DNA from: Agromyces italicus DSM 16388
GTDB lineage: Bacteria; Actinomycetota; Actinomycetes; Actinomycetales; Microbacteriaceae
Length of the DNA stretch: 64,000 nt
Direction: 5' to 3'
Assembly (NCBI RefSeq): GCF_000421545.1
Contig: NZ_ATXF01000006.1
Coordinates: 248,001-312,000 of the forward strand
Positions 46,457 through 56,423 of the stretch are shown piece by piece (positions within the stretch are counted from its first letter, which is position 1; every line of letters begins with the position of its first letter). A model generated the notes under the pieces. That model was not told where the DNA came from. It saw only the letters and a list, made by a program, of their open reading frames with translations, and did no database searches. A program made the position numbers and the translations under genes.

Positions 46457-47764
46457 TCAGCCGTCGTTCGACGTGGTGCAGCGCACCTCGTCGCCGGTGA
46501 GTCCGGTGATGTCGGGCGGCAGTTGCTCGGCGGGCGGCGCCGACGCCGTGGCATCCGGTGCCGGGGCCTCGGTCGCCGGGTCGACCGGTGTCTCGGTCGC
46601 CGGGGCGGCCGGGGCCGTGCCGAACTCGGAGTTCTCGTTCGCGCTCGGGTCGAGCACGACCGGGCGGTCCTCTTGGAGAGCCAGGTTCACGGCCTCGGCC
46701 GAGTCGGCGGGGATCACGTGCTGGCCGTCGCCGTACTCGGCGGTCGGGTACTGGATGAACGCGATCTTCGAGAGGTCGACGTCTTGCAGGGTACGGGCGA
46801 TCGACATGAGCACCGTGGGGTTCTGCAGCTTGTTCGAGAGCTCCATGTTCGAGAGCACGGCCTTCGCGATCGAGTAGAGCTTCACCGGGTCGCTCAGCGT
46901 GCCGCTCGACTGGAGGGTGCGGGCGAGCGAGGCCATGAACGCCTGCTGGCTCGCGATTCGCGCAAGATCACTGCCGTCACCGACCGCTTTGCGGGTGCGC
47001 AGGAACGCGAGCGCGTCGTAGCCCTCGATCGTGCTCGTGCCCGCCGGCAGGTGGAGCCCCGAGTCGATGTCGTCGATGGGGTCGACGAGGCAGACCTCGA
47101 CGCCGCCGACCGCCGACGACAGCGCGGCGACGCCCTTGAACTCGACGACCCCGCCCACGGGGATCTTCGTTCCGGTGAGCAGCTCGAGCGTCATCACGAC
47201 GCAGCCGAGGCCGCCGTGTTCCAGCACGCTGTTGAGCGGCACCTCCGACATCGCGGAGAGCGGGCCGGAATCGGGGTCGACGGGGTCGGGGCATTCGGGC
47301 ACCGCGACCATCATGTCGCGCGGAAAGCTCACGACCTCGACGTGCGAGTGGTCCTGCGAGATGTGCAGCAGCATGTTGACGTCGTTCAGGATGCCGGAGT
47401 CGACTTCGGGGTCGCCGAACGAGCCGTCGGCCGGCCGCTTGTCGCTGCCGACGAGCAGGAAGCTGAGCCCGCCGTCCATCGCGCCGATGTCGGGCACGCC
47501 CTCGAGGATCTCCTCGTTGGCGAGCTTGACGCCTTCGGTGCCCGTGACGGAGCCGACGAGATCGGCGGCCGCGTAGGCGCCGACGGCGCCCGCACTCACG
47601 AGCAGTACGGCAGCGGCGGATGCCACGAGCTTCACCGCGGTGCGAGGCCCCGTGTGCCGGGGCAGGCGACCGTGCCGTGTGGGCACTCCCGACGCGCCCC
47701 GCTCCTCGGCCTCATCCGCGGCATCGGTCGACGGTCGGAACGCTTCTGCGGTCTCCTGATCCAA
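46457..47764 (-). CDS. LytR-CpsA-Psr (LCP) family cell-wall ligase, copy 2
   Basis: 435 residues, paralogous to copy 1 over the whole length: anchor VKLVASAAAVLLVSAGAVGAY, LSFLLVGSDKRPADG, LNDVNMLLHISQDHSHVEVV, SFPRDMMVAVPEC, GGVEVCLVDPIDD, FLRTRKAVGDGSDLARIAS. Pro/Ala-rich tail ending DEVRCTTSNDG. The start is TTG 47764, supported by GGGAGGGG six nt upstream. The two copies flank a tRNA-Ser gene; a tandem duplication is likely. Confidence 0.9.
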   Translation of the reverse strand: MDQETAEAFRPSTDAADEAEERGASGVPTRHGRLPRHTGPRTAVKLVASAAAVLLVSAGAVGAYAAADLVGSVTGTEGVKLANEEILEGVPDIGAMDGGLSFLLVGSDKRPADGSFGDPEVDSGILNDVNMLLHISQDHSHVEVVSFPRDMMVAVPECPDPVDPDSGPLSAMSEVPLNSVLEHGGLGCVVMTLELLTGTKIPVGGVVEFKGVAALSSAVGGVEVCLVDPIDDIDSGLHLPAGTSTIEGYDALAFLRTRKAVGDGSDLARIASQQAFMASLARTLQSSGTLSDPVKLYSIAKAVLSNMELSNKLQNPTVLMSIARTLQDVDLSKIAFIQYPTAEYGDGQHVIPADSAEAVNLALQEDRPVVLDPSANENSEFGTAPAAPATETPVDPATEAPAPDATASAPPAEQLPPDITGLTGDEVRCTTSNDG

Positions 47765-47806
47765 CCCCGTCCCCTCCCGACCAATCGATCCTACCGCCGG
47801 CCTCTG

Positions 47807-47933
47807 CTGTTTCTCAGGACGGGGCCGAGCGGCGAGGGCGGGCGACCCGCGTGTTTCCGCGCGACCGAGGCCCCAGGGGTTCCCGCACGCTCCTGAGAAA
47901 CCCCGTATCGGCCGAATCTCTCCTGAGAAACAG
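47807..47933. repeat. R3 palindrome 5, between HAD and LCP genes
   Basis: Perfect 13-bp outer arms CTGTTTCTCAGGA (47807-47819) / TCCTGAGAAACAG (47921-47933), with a third copy TCCTGAGAAAC at 47891-47901. At about 127 bp it is the longest of the class. It lies upstream of LCP copy 2 and downstream of the HAD gene. Confidence 0.75.
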
Positions 47934-47953
47934 AATCGGGGAGGGGTCAGGGA

Positions 47954-48862
47954 TCAGGGGAGGGAGTCGAGCGCCGAGGCGAGACCCGCTTCACCGACCG
48001 GGCCGGTCACCTCGCCGGCGGCGGCCCGCACCTCGTCGGGGGCCTGTCCCATGGCGACGGCACGCCCTGCCGAGCCCGCCCAGGCGAACATCTCGAGGTC
48101 GTTGCGCCCATCGCCGGCGGCGAACACGCGCGCGGCGTCGACGCCGAGCCATCCGCGGACCCGCTCGAGCGCGGTCGCCTTGTTGACGCCGTCGGGGGCG
48201 ATGTCGAGCCACGCCGTCCAGCCGATCGCGTAGCTCACGTGGTGGAGCCCCATCTGGTCGACGATGCCGAAGAACTCCTCGAGCCCGTGCTCGAGGCTCG
48301 TCACGACGACGCGCGTCGCGCGCTGGTCGAGCAGTTCGTCGAACACGACCTCGCGGGCGTTCTCGAGGTTCCACTCGGTCATGCCCTCGGTGTAGAGACG
48401 GTAGCCGTCGGCGAGCTCGACCATGAACTTGCCCGAGGGCAGGAAGGTGCGGATGCGCTCGAGCACCGCCGTCGGATCGAAGGTCTCGACGTGCGTGCGC
48501 ACGTACCCGCCGTCGGCGGTGTCGTCACGGCGCATCGTGATGGCGCCGTTCGCGCACACCACGTACTCGGGCGCGAGACCGAGCGCCTCGATCACCGGCC
48601 TCGTCGTCGACCACGAGCGGCCGGTCGCGAGCGTGACGAGGTGGCCCCGATCGACCGCGCGGGCGACCGCCTCGGCGACGGCGTCGTCGATCGTGCCGTC
48701 CTCGTGCATGATCGTGCCGTCGACGTCGAGCGCGACGAACCACGAGTCGTCCGTGGATCGAGGAGCGTCCGAGGAACGAGGACGCGTCTCGAGAGCCTCG
48801 CCACGGGGTCTCGAGACGCTCGCGGCGCTCGCTCCTCGACCAGCGGGGTTCGCCATGCTCAC
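47954..48862 (-). CDS. HAD-superfamily hydrolase (Cof type) with repeat-derived N-terminus
   Basis: 302-residue phosphatase of the HAD IIB/Cof group: motif [15 protein letters not shown] (Asp nucleophile), [10 protein letters not shown], Lys in [10 protein letters not shown], and motif [19 protein letters not shown]. Acts on small phosphorylated metabolites. The GTG at 48862 overlaps the serS stop (GTGA); ATG 48856 is the alternative. Residues about 5-38 ([31 protein letters not shown]) are encoded by an R1 repeat pair and have no HAD counterpart. Second gene of the serS operon. Confidence 0.88.
   Translation of the reverse strand: MSMANPAGRGASAASVSRPRGEALETRPRSSDAPRSTDDSWFVALDVDGTIMHEDGTIDDAVAEAVARAVDRGHLVTLATGRSWSTTRPVIEALGLAPEYVVCANGAITMRRDDTADGGYVRTHVETFDPTAVLERIRTFLPSGKFMVELADGYRLYTEGMTEWNLENAREVVFDELLDQRATRVVVTSLEHGLEEFFGIVDQMGLHHVSYAIGWTAWLDIAPDGVNKATALERVRGWLGVDAARVFAAGDGRNDLEMFAWAGSAGRAVAMGQAPDEVRAAAGEVTGPVGEAGLASALDSLP
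48755..48846. repeat. R1-like repeat pair within the HAD 5' end
   Basis: Facing copies (GATCGAGGAGCGTCC ... GTCTCGAG and GGTCTCGAGACGCTCG ... CTCCTCGACCAGCGG) form an extended palindrome inside the coding sequence, next to the serS stop. CTCCTCGACC rather than CTCCTCAACC marks a subfamily. Confidence 0.75.
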
Positions 48863-50124
48863 GCGACGGGCTCGAGTCGCTCGAGTCCGCCGAGGTAGCC
48901 GCGCAGCGCCTCGGGCACCACCACCGAGCCGTCGGCCTGCTGGTGCGTCTCGAGGATCGCCACGAGCCAGCGCGTCGTCGCGAGCGTGCCGTTGAGGGTC
49001 GCGACGGGCGCCGTCTTGCCGCTCTCGGTGCGGTGGCGGATGTCGAGGCGGCGAGCCTGGAACGTCGTGCAGTTCGAGGTCGAGGTGAGCTCGCGGTACG
49101 CGCCCTGCGTCGGCACCCACGCCTCGACGTCGTACTTGCGGGCAGCGCTCGACCCGAGGTCGCCGGCCGCGGTGTCGATCACGCGGTACGTGAGACCCAG
49201 GTCTTGCAGCATGCCCTCCTGCCAGGCGAGCAGGCGCTGGTGCTCGGCCTCGGCGTCGGCCGGGTCGATGTAGCTGAACATCTCGAGCTTGTTGAACTGG
49301 TGCACGCGGATGATGCCGCGGGTGTCCTTGCCGTGGCTGCCGGCCTCGCTGCGGTAACAGGTCGACCAGCCGGCGTAGCGGACGGGCCCGTTCGACACGT
49401 CGATGATCTCGTCGGCGTGGTACCCGGCGAGCGCGACCTCGCTCGTGCCGGTGAGGTAGAGCTCTTGTTCGGGCAGGTAGTAGACCTCGTCGGCGTGCGC
49501 ACCGAGGAACCCGGTGCCGTTCATGATCTCGGGGCGCACGAGCGTGGGCGTGATGAGGGGCGTGAAGCCGGCCGCGATCGCGCGGTCGAGGCCCATGTTC
49601 ATGAGCGCGAGCTCGAGGCGGGCGCCGACGCCCTTGAGGTAGTGGAAGCGCGCTCCCGACACCTTCGCGCCGCGCGGCATGTCGATCGCGTCGAGCAGCT
49701 CGCCGATCTCGAGGTGGTCGCGCGGCTCGAACGCGAAGGCGGGGATCTCACCGACCTCGCGGAGCACGATGTAGTCGTCTTCGCCGCCCGCGGGCACCCC
49801 GTCGAGCACGATGTTGCCGAGCTTCTGCACGGCGAGCGTGAACGAGGCCTCGGCATCGCTCACAGCCTGGTTCGCGGCCTTCACCCGGCCCGCGAGCTCT
49901 TGCGCCTGCGCGACCAGCGCGGCCTTGGCGTCTTTCGGCGCCTGCGCGACCTGCTTGCCGAAGGCGTTCTGCTCGGCGCGCAGCGCCTCGAAGACGGTGA
50001 TGGCGGTGCGGCGCGCAGCGTCGGCGGCCACCGCCTCGTCGACGTACTCCGAGGACTCGCCGCGGAGCTCCTGCGAACGCTTGATCAGGTCGGGGTTCTC
50101 GCGGAGCAGTACGGGATCGATCAC
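48859..50124 (-). CDS. serS: Seryl-tRNA synthetase
   Basis: 421-residue class II aminoacyl-tRNA synthetase charging tRNA-Ser (two such tRNAs are in this window). The N-terminal helical arm is residues about 30-110. Motif 2 region is [23 protein letters not shown], with [15 protein letters not shown] before and [19 protein letters not shown], then [15 protein letters not shown] (motif 3) after. The GTG start at 50124 lies 7 nt after TAGACT (plus 50132-50137), so leaderless. Heads an operon with the HAD gene; divergent from the diacylglycerol-kinase gene. Confidence 0.96.
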   Translation of the reverse strand: MIDPVLLRENPDLIKRSQELRGESSEYVDEAVAADAARRTAITVFEALRAEQNAFGKQVAQAPKDAKAALVAQAQELAGRVKAANQAVSDAEASFTLAVQKLGNIVLDGVPAGGEDDYIVLREVGEIPAFAFEPRDHLEIGELLDAIDMPRGAKVSGARFHYLKGVGARLELALMNMGLDRAIAAGFTPLITPTLVRPEIMNGTGFLGAHADEVYYLPEQELYLTGTSEVALAGYHADEIIDVSNGPVRYAGWSTCYRSEAGSHGKDTRGIIRVHQFNKLEMFSYIDPADAEAEHQRLLAWQEGMLQDLGLTYRVIDTAAGDLGSSAARKYDVEAWVPTQGAYRELTSTSNCTTFQARRLDIRHRTESGKTAPVATLNGTLATTRWLVAILETHQQADGSVVVPEALRGYLGGLERLEPVA

Positions 50125-50216
50125 CCGAGCAAGTCTAGCCCGCGACATCCGACACCCTTCTTGGGCCGGATGCGCCGTTCCGCAGCGTTCTCGGGCGGAT
50201 GGAATACGGTGGCAGC

Positions 50217-51227
50217 GTGTCGGACGATCAGAACGAGCGCCAGGGGGATGCCACGCACCCGCGCCTGCGCGCCGCCGTGATCTTCAACCCGAGCAAGCAG
50301 GGTACCGATGCGCTGCGCGCCGCGGTAGGCCGCGCCGAGGAGCGGCAGTCGTTCGCGCCGAGCCTCTGGATCGAGACCACCCTCGACGACCCCGGCAAGG
50401 GTATGGCGCACGAAGCGGTCGACGCCGAGGCCGACCTCGTGATCGCCGCCGGCGGCGACGGCACCGTGCGATCGGTCGCCGCCGCGCTTCGCGGCACCGG
50501 GATCCCCCTCGGCATCGTGCCGCTCGGCACCGGCAACCTGTTCGCCCGCAACCTCGGCATCCCCGTGAACGACATCGACGACGCGGTCGTGCTGGCCTTC
50601 GCCGGAGCCGACCGTGCGGTCGACGTGATCGTCGCCGACGTCACCCGCCCCGACGGCGACGACGAGACGCACGTCTCGCTGGTCATGGCCGGCATCGGCA
50701 TCGACGCCGAGATGATCCAGAACACGAACCCCGAGCTCAAGAAGCGCGTCGGGTGGCTCGCGTACGTCGACGCTGGCATCCGCGCGCTGCCCGCCTCGAA
50801 GCCGTACCGGGCGATGTACCGCCTCGACTCGAGGCGACACCACCGGGCCCGGGTCGCGAGCATCCTCGTCGCGAACCTCGGCTACCTGCCGGGCAACATC
50901 GAACTCATCCCCGACGCCGAGATCGACGACGGTCGCCTCGACGTGGTCGTGCTGCAGCCGCGCAACATGCTCGGCTGGCTCTTCATCTGGCGCACCGTCG
51001 TGTGGGAGAACCGGGTGCTGCGCAGATCGGCACTCGGTCGACAGTTCATCGATCTCACGAGCGGCAACCGGCGTCAGCAGATCGTCTACCGCCGCGGTCG
51101 TTCGGTCGAGCTCGAGATCGAGGGCGGCCCGCAGGAGTTCGAGATCGACGGCGACGAATTCGGCAGCGTCGTGTCGGCGCGGTTCAGGGTCGACGCGGCG
51201 GCGCTCGTGGTTCGTGTGCCTCGCTGA
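50217..51227 (+). CDS. Diacylglycerol/lipid kinase
   Basis: 336-residue DAGK catalytic-domain protein (YegS/DgkB type). The nucleotide-binding motif is [17 protein letters not shown] with [18 protein letters not shown] after it; [11 protein letters not shown] is at the N-terminus. Phosphorylates a lipid such as diacylglycerol using ATP at the inner membrane face. GTG 50217 is 6 nt after TACGGT (50205-50210), a leaderless arrangement; an upstream in-frame ATG at 50199 would overlap that promoter. Divergent from serS. Confidence 0.9.
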   Translation: MSDDQNERQGDATHPRLRAAVIFNPSKQGTDALRAAVGRAEERQSFAPSLWIETTLDDPGKGMAHEAVDAEADLVIAAGGDGTVRSVAAALRGTGIPLGIVPLGTGNLFARNLGIPVNDIDDAVVLAFAGADRAVDVIVADVTRPDGDDETHVSLVMAGIGIDAEMIQNTNPELKKRVGWLAYVDAGIRALPASKPYRAMYRLDSRRHHRARVASILVANLGYLPGNIELIPDAEIDDGRLDVVVLQPRNMLGWLFIWRTVVWENRVLRRSALGRQFIDLTSGNRRQQIVYRRGRSVELEIEGGPQEFEIDGDEFGSVVSARFRVDAAALVVRVPR

Positions 51228-51264
51228 CCCTTCGGCGATCGGGCAGCGGAGCGTATCGGGTCCG

Positions 51265-52167
51265 TCAGCGGTGCGCAGCGCGCGCCGTTCGACCGGCGCG
51301 CCCGGCCTCGATGACCGCGATGGCGACGAGCGCGGCGACCGCGGCGGACGCGAACGGCCCGATCAGCATCTGGGCGACCTGACCGAGCGCCATGGTGTCC
51401 ATCTTCGCCTGCTGATCGTCGGTGACGTTCCCGTCGACGGCGAACGAGAGGGACGAACCTGCCGCATTGCCTTCGGCCGCGCGCGCGACCGCCCACGCGA
51501 TCAGCACGACCGCGGCCACCGCGATCACCGGCAACGCCCACCACGCGGGGGCACGCCGGAACCCTGGAGCCTCCACCGCCACGGGAGACGGCACGGCATC
51601 GTGCAGGCTCGCCGCCACGCCGGTCACCACGACCGCGCCGACGGCACCGATCACGAGCAGGGCCGGCGCGAGGGTCCAGCCGAGGACCCGCAGGTTCTCC
51701 GACGCCTGGTCGACGACGCCACTGTAGTAGCTGAAGTCCGAGTTCACGCGCCATCCCAGCCAGGCGCCGAGCAGCATCGCTCCCCCGGTCACCGCCCACC
51801 CGGCGAGCAGCCAGTTGCGCACGCGCGCGTGGGCCGCACGGCGACCCGCCTCAGTCGTCGGAACCGGGTTCGGGTCCGGAACCGCGGCCTTTGCCGATTC
51901 CGTGGCCTGCTTCGGCGCCGCCGCCGGTTCGCGATCCACGTCGGACGACGGGTCGGGGCCCGGGAGTTCGGCGATCCACTCGGCCGCCGTTTCGCGCACC
52001 GCCGCGGGCTCGGCGTCGCCTGCCCGGACGCGCCCCGCTTCGACCCCGGACCCGGCGACCCCTGCGGAGCCGGCGAGCGCCGAGGCATCCCCATCGCCCG
52101 ACCCGTCGTACCCACGCTGGAACCGCGGATCGTACCTCGGGTCGATACCCCGATCGGTGTCGGTCAT
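51265..52167 (-). CDS. Hypothetical membrane protein
   Basis: 300 residues. Residues 1-115 are hydrophilic, Ala/Pro/Asp-rich (disordered). Four transmembrane segments follow: WLLAGWAVTGGAMLLGAWLG, LAPALLVIGAVGAVVVTGVA, WALPVIAVAAVVLIAWAVA and a C-terminal one (FASAAVAALVAIAVIE). DFSYYSGVVDQASENLRV lies between helices 1 and 2. No family recognised. It starts 34 bp after pheA on the same strand, so co-transcription is likely. Confidence 0.7.
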   Translation of the reverse strand: MTDTDRGIDPRYDPRFQRGYDGSGDGDASALAGSAGVAGSGVEAGRVRAGDAEPAAVRETAAEWIAELPGPDPSSDVDREPAAAPKQATESAKAAVPDPNPVPTTEAGRRAAHARVRNWLLAGWAVTGGAMLLGAWLGWRVNSDFSYYSGVVDQASENLRVLGWTLAPALLVIGAVGAVVVTGVAASLHDAVPSPVAVEAPGFRRAPAWWALPVIAVAAVVLIAWAVARAAEGNAAGSSLSFAVDGNVTDDQQAKMDTMALGQVAQMLIGPFASAAVAALVAIAVIEAGRAGRTARAAHR

Positions 52168-52201
52168 CGTCGACCACCCCCTCGCTCGCGACGCGCCACC
52201 G

Positions 52202-53164
52202 TCAGGCGCCGTCGGGCTCGCCGCTCAAGATGCCGCGCAACCAGTCGCGCGCCTCGATGAAGATCTCGTCATCGTACTTCGAGTGGTAGGCGACCTCCTG
52301 CTCGTCGGCGCGCGGGTACGAACCGAGGAAGATCACCTTCGGGCTCGTGCGGCGCAGGCCGAGCAGCGCGTCGGCGACGCGTTCGTCGGCCGCGTGCCCG
52401 TCGAGGTCGACGACGAAGCGGTACCGGCCGAGGGCATCGCCGATCGGCCGCGACTGGATGAGCGAGAGGTTCACTCCCCGAGTCGAGAACTGCTCGAGCA
52501 TCGCGAGCAGCGCACCCGGCTCGTCGTCGGGCAGTTCGACGATGAGGCTCGTCTTGTCGGCCCCGGTCGGTTCGGGGAGTGTGCGCGAGCGGCTGACGAG
52601 CACGAAGCGCGTCACCGCGTTGGGGTTGTCGCCGAGGTCGCGGGCGAGCACCTCGACGTCGAGATGCTCGGTGATGCCGGGCGGCGCCACCGCCGCATCG
52701 GCCTGACTCGATTCGAAGAGGGATGCCGCGGCCGCGACATTGCTCGTCGCCGGGATGTGCCCGTGGTCGGGCAGCTCGCGCTCGAGCCAACCGCGCGACT
52801 GGGCGTAGGCGACGGGATGCGCGTTGACGATGCGGACATCGGCGAGGGCGGTGCCCGGGCGAGCGACCAGCACGAAGTTCACCGGCACGAGGTACTCGCC
52901 GATGATGCGGAGGCCCGGCACCGTCGCCAGTGCGTCCTGCGTGGCGCTCACGCCGCCGTCGATCGAGTTCTCGATCGCGATCATCGCCGCCGTCGAACGA
53001 CCGCTCACGACGTCGGAGAGCGCCTCGCCCACGTTGTTCACCGAGCGCCAGTGCCTGCCCGCGGCCTCGGGTACCTGCTTCAGGGCCGCCTCGGTGAAGG
53101 TGCCGGCCGGACCGAGGTACGAGTACGTCTCGTCGGGGGGTGTCGGCGTGGCATCCGTGGTCAT
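52202..53164 (-). CDS. pheA: Prephenate dehydratase
   Basis: 320-residue enzyme converting prephenate to phenylpyruvate in phenylalanine synthesis. The PDT domain begins YSYLGPAGTFTEAAL, with AAMIAIENSIDGGVSATQDAL and the catalytic-site region NAVTRFVLVSRS. The C-terminal ACT domain (TSLIVELPDDEPGALLAMLEQF, GVNLSLIQSRP) gives Phe feedback inhibition. No chorismate-mutase domain, as usual in actinobacteria. ATG 53164 is 6 nt after TAGGCT (plus 53171-53176), so probably leaderless. Divergent from the DUF445 gene. Confidence 0.94.
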   Translation of the reverse strand: MTTDATPTPPDETYSYLGPAGTFTEAALKQVPEAAGRHWRSVNNVGEALSDVVSGRSTAAMIAIENSIDGGVSATQDALATVPGLRIIGEYLVPVNFVLVARPGTALADVRIVNAHPVAYAQSRGWLERELPDHGHIPATSNVAAAASLFESSQADAAVAPPGITEHLDVEVLARDLGDNPNAVTRFVLVSRSRTLPEPTGADKTSLIVELPDDEPGALLAMLEQFSTRGVNLSLIQSRPIGDALGRYRFVVDLDGHAADERVADALLGLRRTSPKVIFLGSYPRADEQEVAYHSKYDDEIFIEARDWLRGILSGEPDGA

Positions 53165-53212
53165 GCGCCAAGCCTAACGAGCGCCGCGCGAGGCTCCTGA
53201 AATACTGCGGAG

Positions 53213-54496
53213 ATGGATCCCGCGACGACGAGGGCCGCGTCGCCCGCGCCGGGCGACGCGGAGCGGCTGGCCGCGCTGCGGCGCATGAAGCGGGTCGCGA
53301 CGAGCCTGCTCCTCGTGGCCGCCGCGGTATTCGCCGTCTCGTTCGCCCTGCAGGACGAGTTCGCGTGGCTCGGGTACGTGCGCGCCGCCGCCGAGGGCGC
53401 GATGGTCGGCGCGATCGCCGACTGGTTCGCGGTGACGGCGCTGTTCCGGCACCCGCTCGGCATCCCCATCCCCCACACCGCGATCATCCCGAAGCGCAAG
53501 GACGAGATCGGGGCGAGCCTCGGCGCGTTCGTCGAGCACGAGTTCCTCTCCGACGAGGTCGTCCTCGGCAAGCTCCGCTCGATCGGCATCTCGCGGCGGG
53601 TCGGCGGATGGCTCGCTTCGCCCGAGCATGCAGAACGGGTCGCCGCCGAGGCCTCGGTCGCGGCCCGGGGCATCCTCACCCTGCTCGGCGACGACGACGT
53701 CGAGGACGTCATCGAGCGCCTCGCCCGCCGCCACCTCTTCGAGCCCGAGTGGGGGCCCGCGATCGGGCGGATCGGTTCGAGCCTCGTCGCGGCCGACCAG
53801 CAGCGCGCCGCCGTCGACGCCGTGCTCGAGAAGGCGTCGTCATGGCTGAGCGCGCACCCCGAGGCGTTCGGGCGCATGGTGTCGGAGCGGCTGCCGCGAT
53901 GGATGCCCGGCTTCGTCGACCGCCTCGTCGACGACCGCGCCCACCGCGAGGTGCTCGCCTTCGTGCGGGCGGTGCGCGCCGACGACGCGCACCCGCTGCG
54001 GCTCGCGATCGACCGCTACCTCGCCGAACTCGCCGACGACCTGCAGCGCGACCCCGGAATGATCGCCCGCGTCGAGCGGCTGAAGGCCGAGCTGCTCGCG
54101 AGCCCGCGCGTGCGCGAGTTCGCCGGCGAGGCCTGGGGCGCGGTGAAGTCGACGCTGCTCGACGGGCTCGGCGATCCTGCGAGCGAACTGCGGACGGGGC
54201 TGCGGGCGGCGATCATCGAGGTCGGCACCCGCCTCGCGAGCGACGAGGCGCTCGCCGCGAAGGTCGACGCCTGGCTCACGGATGCCGCCGCCTACGTCGT
54301 CCGCAACTACCGGCACGAGATCGCCGGCGTCATCACCGAGACCGTCGAGCGGTGGGATCCGCGCGAGACGACCGAGAAGCTCGAGCTTCAGGTGGGGCGC
54401 GACCTCCAGTTCATCCGCATCAACGGCACCGTGGTGGGCGCCCTCGCCGGGCTCGCGATCTTCTCGATCGCAACCGCCCTGCACGCGCTCGCCTGA
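53213..54496 (+). CDS. DUF445-family membrane-associated protein
   Basis: 427 residues. An N-terminal transmembrane helix (SLLLVAAAVFAVSFALQ) and the diagnostic AAAEGAMVGAIADWFAVTALFRHPLGIPIPHTAIIP motif region (given here in pieces: EGAMVGAIADWFAVTALF and PHTAIIPKRKDEIG). A long helical domain follows, with a final transmembrane segment GALAGLAIFSIATALHAL. Family of unknown function, widespread in actinobacteria. AATACT (53201-53206) lies 6 nt before the ATG (leaderless). Confidence 0.88.
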   Translation: MDPATTRAASPAPGDAERLAALRRMKRVATSLLLVAAAVFAVSFALQDEFAWLGYVRAAAEGAMVGAIADWFAVTALFRHPLGIPIPHTAIIPKRKDEIGASLGAFVEHEFLSDEVVLGKLRSIGISRRVGGWLASPEHAERVAAEASVAARGILTLLGDDDVEDVIERLARRHLFEPEWGPAIGRIGSSLVAADQQRAAVDAVLEKASSWLSAHPEAFGRMVSERLPRWMPGFVDRLVDDRAHREVLAFVRAVRADDAHPLRLAIDRYLAELADDLQRDPGMIARVERLKAELLASPRVREFAGEAWGAVKSTLLDGLGDPASELRTGLRAAIIEVGTRLASDEALAAKVDAWLTDAAAYVVRNYRHEIAGVITETVERWDPRETTEKLELQVGRDLQFIRINGTVVGALAGLAIFSIATALHALA

Positions 54497-54561
54497 CCTG
54501 ACAACCGCCACTCGCCCTCACCCCGCCCTCACCCTCGCCCCATCCCCGCCCTCACCCCGCC

Positions 54562-54625
54562 CGGGGGTGCATTTCCGCAATCTCAGGGCATTCGAACCCG
54601 GTTCAGTTGCGGAAATACACCCCCG
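54562..54625. terminator. R3 palindrome 6 between DUF445 and pgm
   Basis: 19-bp arms with one mismatch (CGGGGGTGCATTTCCGCAA at 54562-54580 against TTGCGGAAATACACCCCCG at 54607-54625). Likely terminator of the DUF445 gene; same general architecture as the other long palindromes, but without the CAGGA ends. Confidence 0.7.
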
Positions 54626-54669
54626 TGACGCACCTGTCGGCGGGAGGGGCGCGATGCCAGACTGGGGGC

Positions 54670-56295
54670 ATGCATGAGCGCGCAGGAGAACCGGCTGCCG
54701 AATCCGACCTCATCGACGTGGAGGCCCTCGTCCGGGCCTACTACGAGCAGAAGCCCGATGCCTCGGTGCCCGGCCAGCGCGTCGTGTTCGGCACCTCGGG
54801 CCACCGCGGCTCCTCGCTCACGACGAGCTTCAACGAAGACCACATCCTCGCGACGACGCAGGCGATCGTCGAGTACCGCGCCGCACAGGGCATCACCGGG
54901 CCGCTCTTCATCGGCGCCGACACCCACGCGCTGAGCGCACCGGCGCAGACCACGGCGCTCGACGTGCTCGTCGCGAACCGCGTGCGGGTGCTTGCCGACG
55001 AGTTCGACGACTACGTACCCACGCCCGCGCTCTCGCACGCGATCCTGAAGTGGAACAACGACCCGGTCAGGCGCGCCGAGGGCGAGGCCGACGGCATCGT
55101 GATCACCCCGTCGCACAACCCCCCGCAGGACGGCGGGTTCAAGTACAACCCGCCGCACGGCGGCCCGGCCGATTCGGATGCAACGAAGTGGATCGCAGCC
55201 CGGGCGAACGAGCTCATCGAAGGCGGCCTGCGCGGCGTCCTCCAGGCCGAGCCGAGCGCGGTCGAGACCTACGACTTCCGCGGCGCGTACGTCGCCGACC
55301 TCGCGAACGTAATCGACTTCGGCGCGATCCGGCGCTCGGGCATCCGCATCGGCGCCGACCCGCTCGGCGGGGCGTCCGTCTCGTACTGGGGCGCCATCCG
55401 CGACGCCTACGAACTCGACCTCACGGTCGTCAACGAGCGGGTCGACCCGCGCTGGGCGTTCATGACGCTCGACTGGGACGGCAGGATCCGCATGGATCCG
55501 TCCTCGCCGAGCGCCATGGCCTCGGTGCTCTCGCACGAGGGCTACGACATCCTCACGGGCAACGACGCCGACGCCGACCGGCACGGCATCGTCACCCCCG
55601 ACGGCGGCCTCATGAACCCGAACCACTACCTCGCGGTCGCGATCGAGTACCTGTTCGCGCACCGTCCGGGCTGGCGGTCGGATGCCGCGATCGGCAAGAC
55701 CCTCGTCTCGTCGTCGATGATCGACCGCGTCGCGGCCTCGCTCGGCCGCCGCCTCTGGGAGGTGCCCGTCGGCTTCAAGTGGTTCGTGCCGGGGCTCGTC
55801 GACGGCTCGGTCGGTTTCGGCGGCGAAGAGAGCGCGGGCGCGTCGTTCCTGCGCTTCGACGGCAGGGTCTGGACGACCGACAAGGACGGGATCCTGCTGT
55901 GCCTCCTCGCGGCGGAGATCCGCGCGGTCACCGGCAGATCGCCGTCGGAGCTCTACGCGGAACTCGTCGAACGGTTCGGCGACCCCGCCTACGAACGAGT
56001 GGATGCCCCGGCGAACGCCGCACAGAAGGCCGCACTCGGCCGGCTCGACGGTGACGCGATCGCGGCGACCGAGCTCGCCGGCGATCCGATCACGGCGAAG
56101 CTCTCGCACGCGCCCGGCAACGGGGCCGCGATCGGAGGGGTGAAGGTCGAGACGGCCGACGCGTGGTTCGCCGCCCGGCCGAGCGGCACCGAAGACGTCT
56201 ACAAGATCTACGCGGAGTCGTTCAACGGCGCCGACCACCTCGCGGAGGTGCAGGCCGAGGCGAAGCGCATCGTCGACGCGGCGCTCGCGTCATAG
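54670..56295 (+). CDS. pgm: Alpha-D-glucose phosphoglucomutase
   Basis: 541-residue alpha-D-phosphohexomutase interconverting glucose-1- and glucose-6-phosphate. The active-site Ser lies in [19 protein letters not shown], the Mg site is [10 protein letters not shown], the sugar-binding loop is [13 protein letters not shown], and the phosphate-binding loop is [25 protein letters not shown] is near the N-terminus. ATG 54670 is 6 nt after a CAGACT -10-like element. R1 repeats follow the stop. Provides glucose-1-phosphate for nucleotide-sugar and glycogen synthesis. Confidence 0.94.
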   Translation: MHERAGEPAAESDLIDVEALVRAYYEQKPDASVPGQRVVFGTSGHRGSSLTTSFNEDHILATTQAIVEYRAAQGITGPLFIGADTHALSAPAQTTALDVLVANRVRVLADEFDDYVPTPALSHAILKWNNDPVRRAEGEADGIVITPSHNPPQDGGFKYNPPHGGPADSDATKWIAARANELIEGGLRGVLQAEPSAVETYDFRGAYVADLANVIDFGAIRRSGIRIGADPLGGASVSYWGAIRDAYELDLTVVNERVDPRWAFMTLDWDGRIRMDPSSPSAMASVLSHEGYDILTGNDADADRHGIVTPDGGLMNPNHYLAVAIEYLFAHRPGWRSDAAIGKTLVSSSMIDRVAASLGRRLWEVPVGFKWFVPGLVDGSVGFGGEESAGASFLRFDGRVWTTDKDGILLCLLAAEIRAVTGRSPSELYAELVERFGDPAYERVDAPANAAQKAALGRLDGDAIAATELAGDPITAKLSHAPGNGAAIGGVKVETADAWFAARPSGTEDVYKIYAESFNGADHLAEVQAEAKRIVDAALAS

Positions 56296-56339
56296 CGAGG
56301 GCGGGATGCGGAGCGAGCGCCTCGGAACGCGGTGGACGC

Positions 56340-56414
56340 GGTTTCGAGACGGCGCTGGAGCGCCTCCTCAACCCACCGGGTTTCGAGACGGCGCTGGAGC
56401 GCCTCCTCAACCCG
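56340..56414. repeat. R1 direct repeat pair after pgm
   Basis: Two tandem copies (GTTTCGAGACGGCGCTGGAG CGCCTCCTCAACCC) at 56340-56375 and 56380-56414 separate the convergent pgm and amidase genes. Confidence 0.8.
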
Positions 56415-56423
56415 CTTCGGCGG

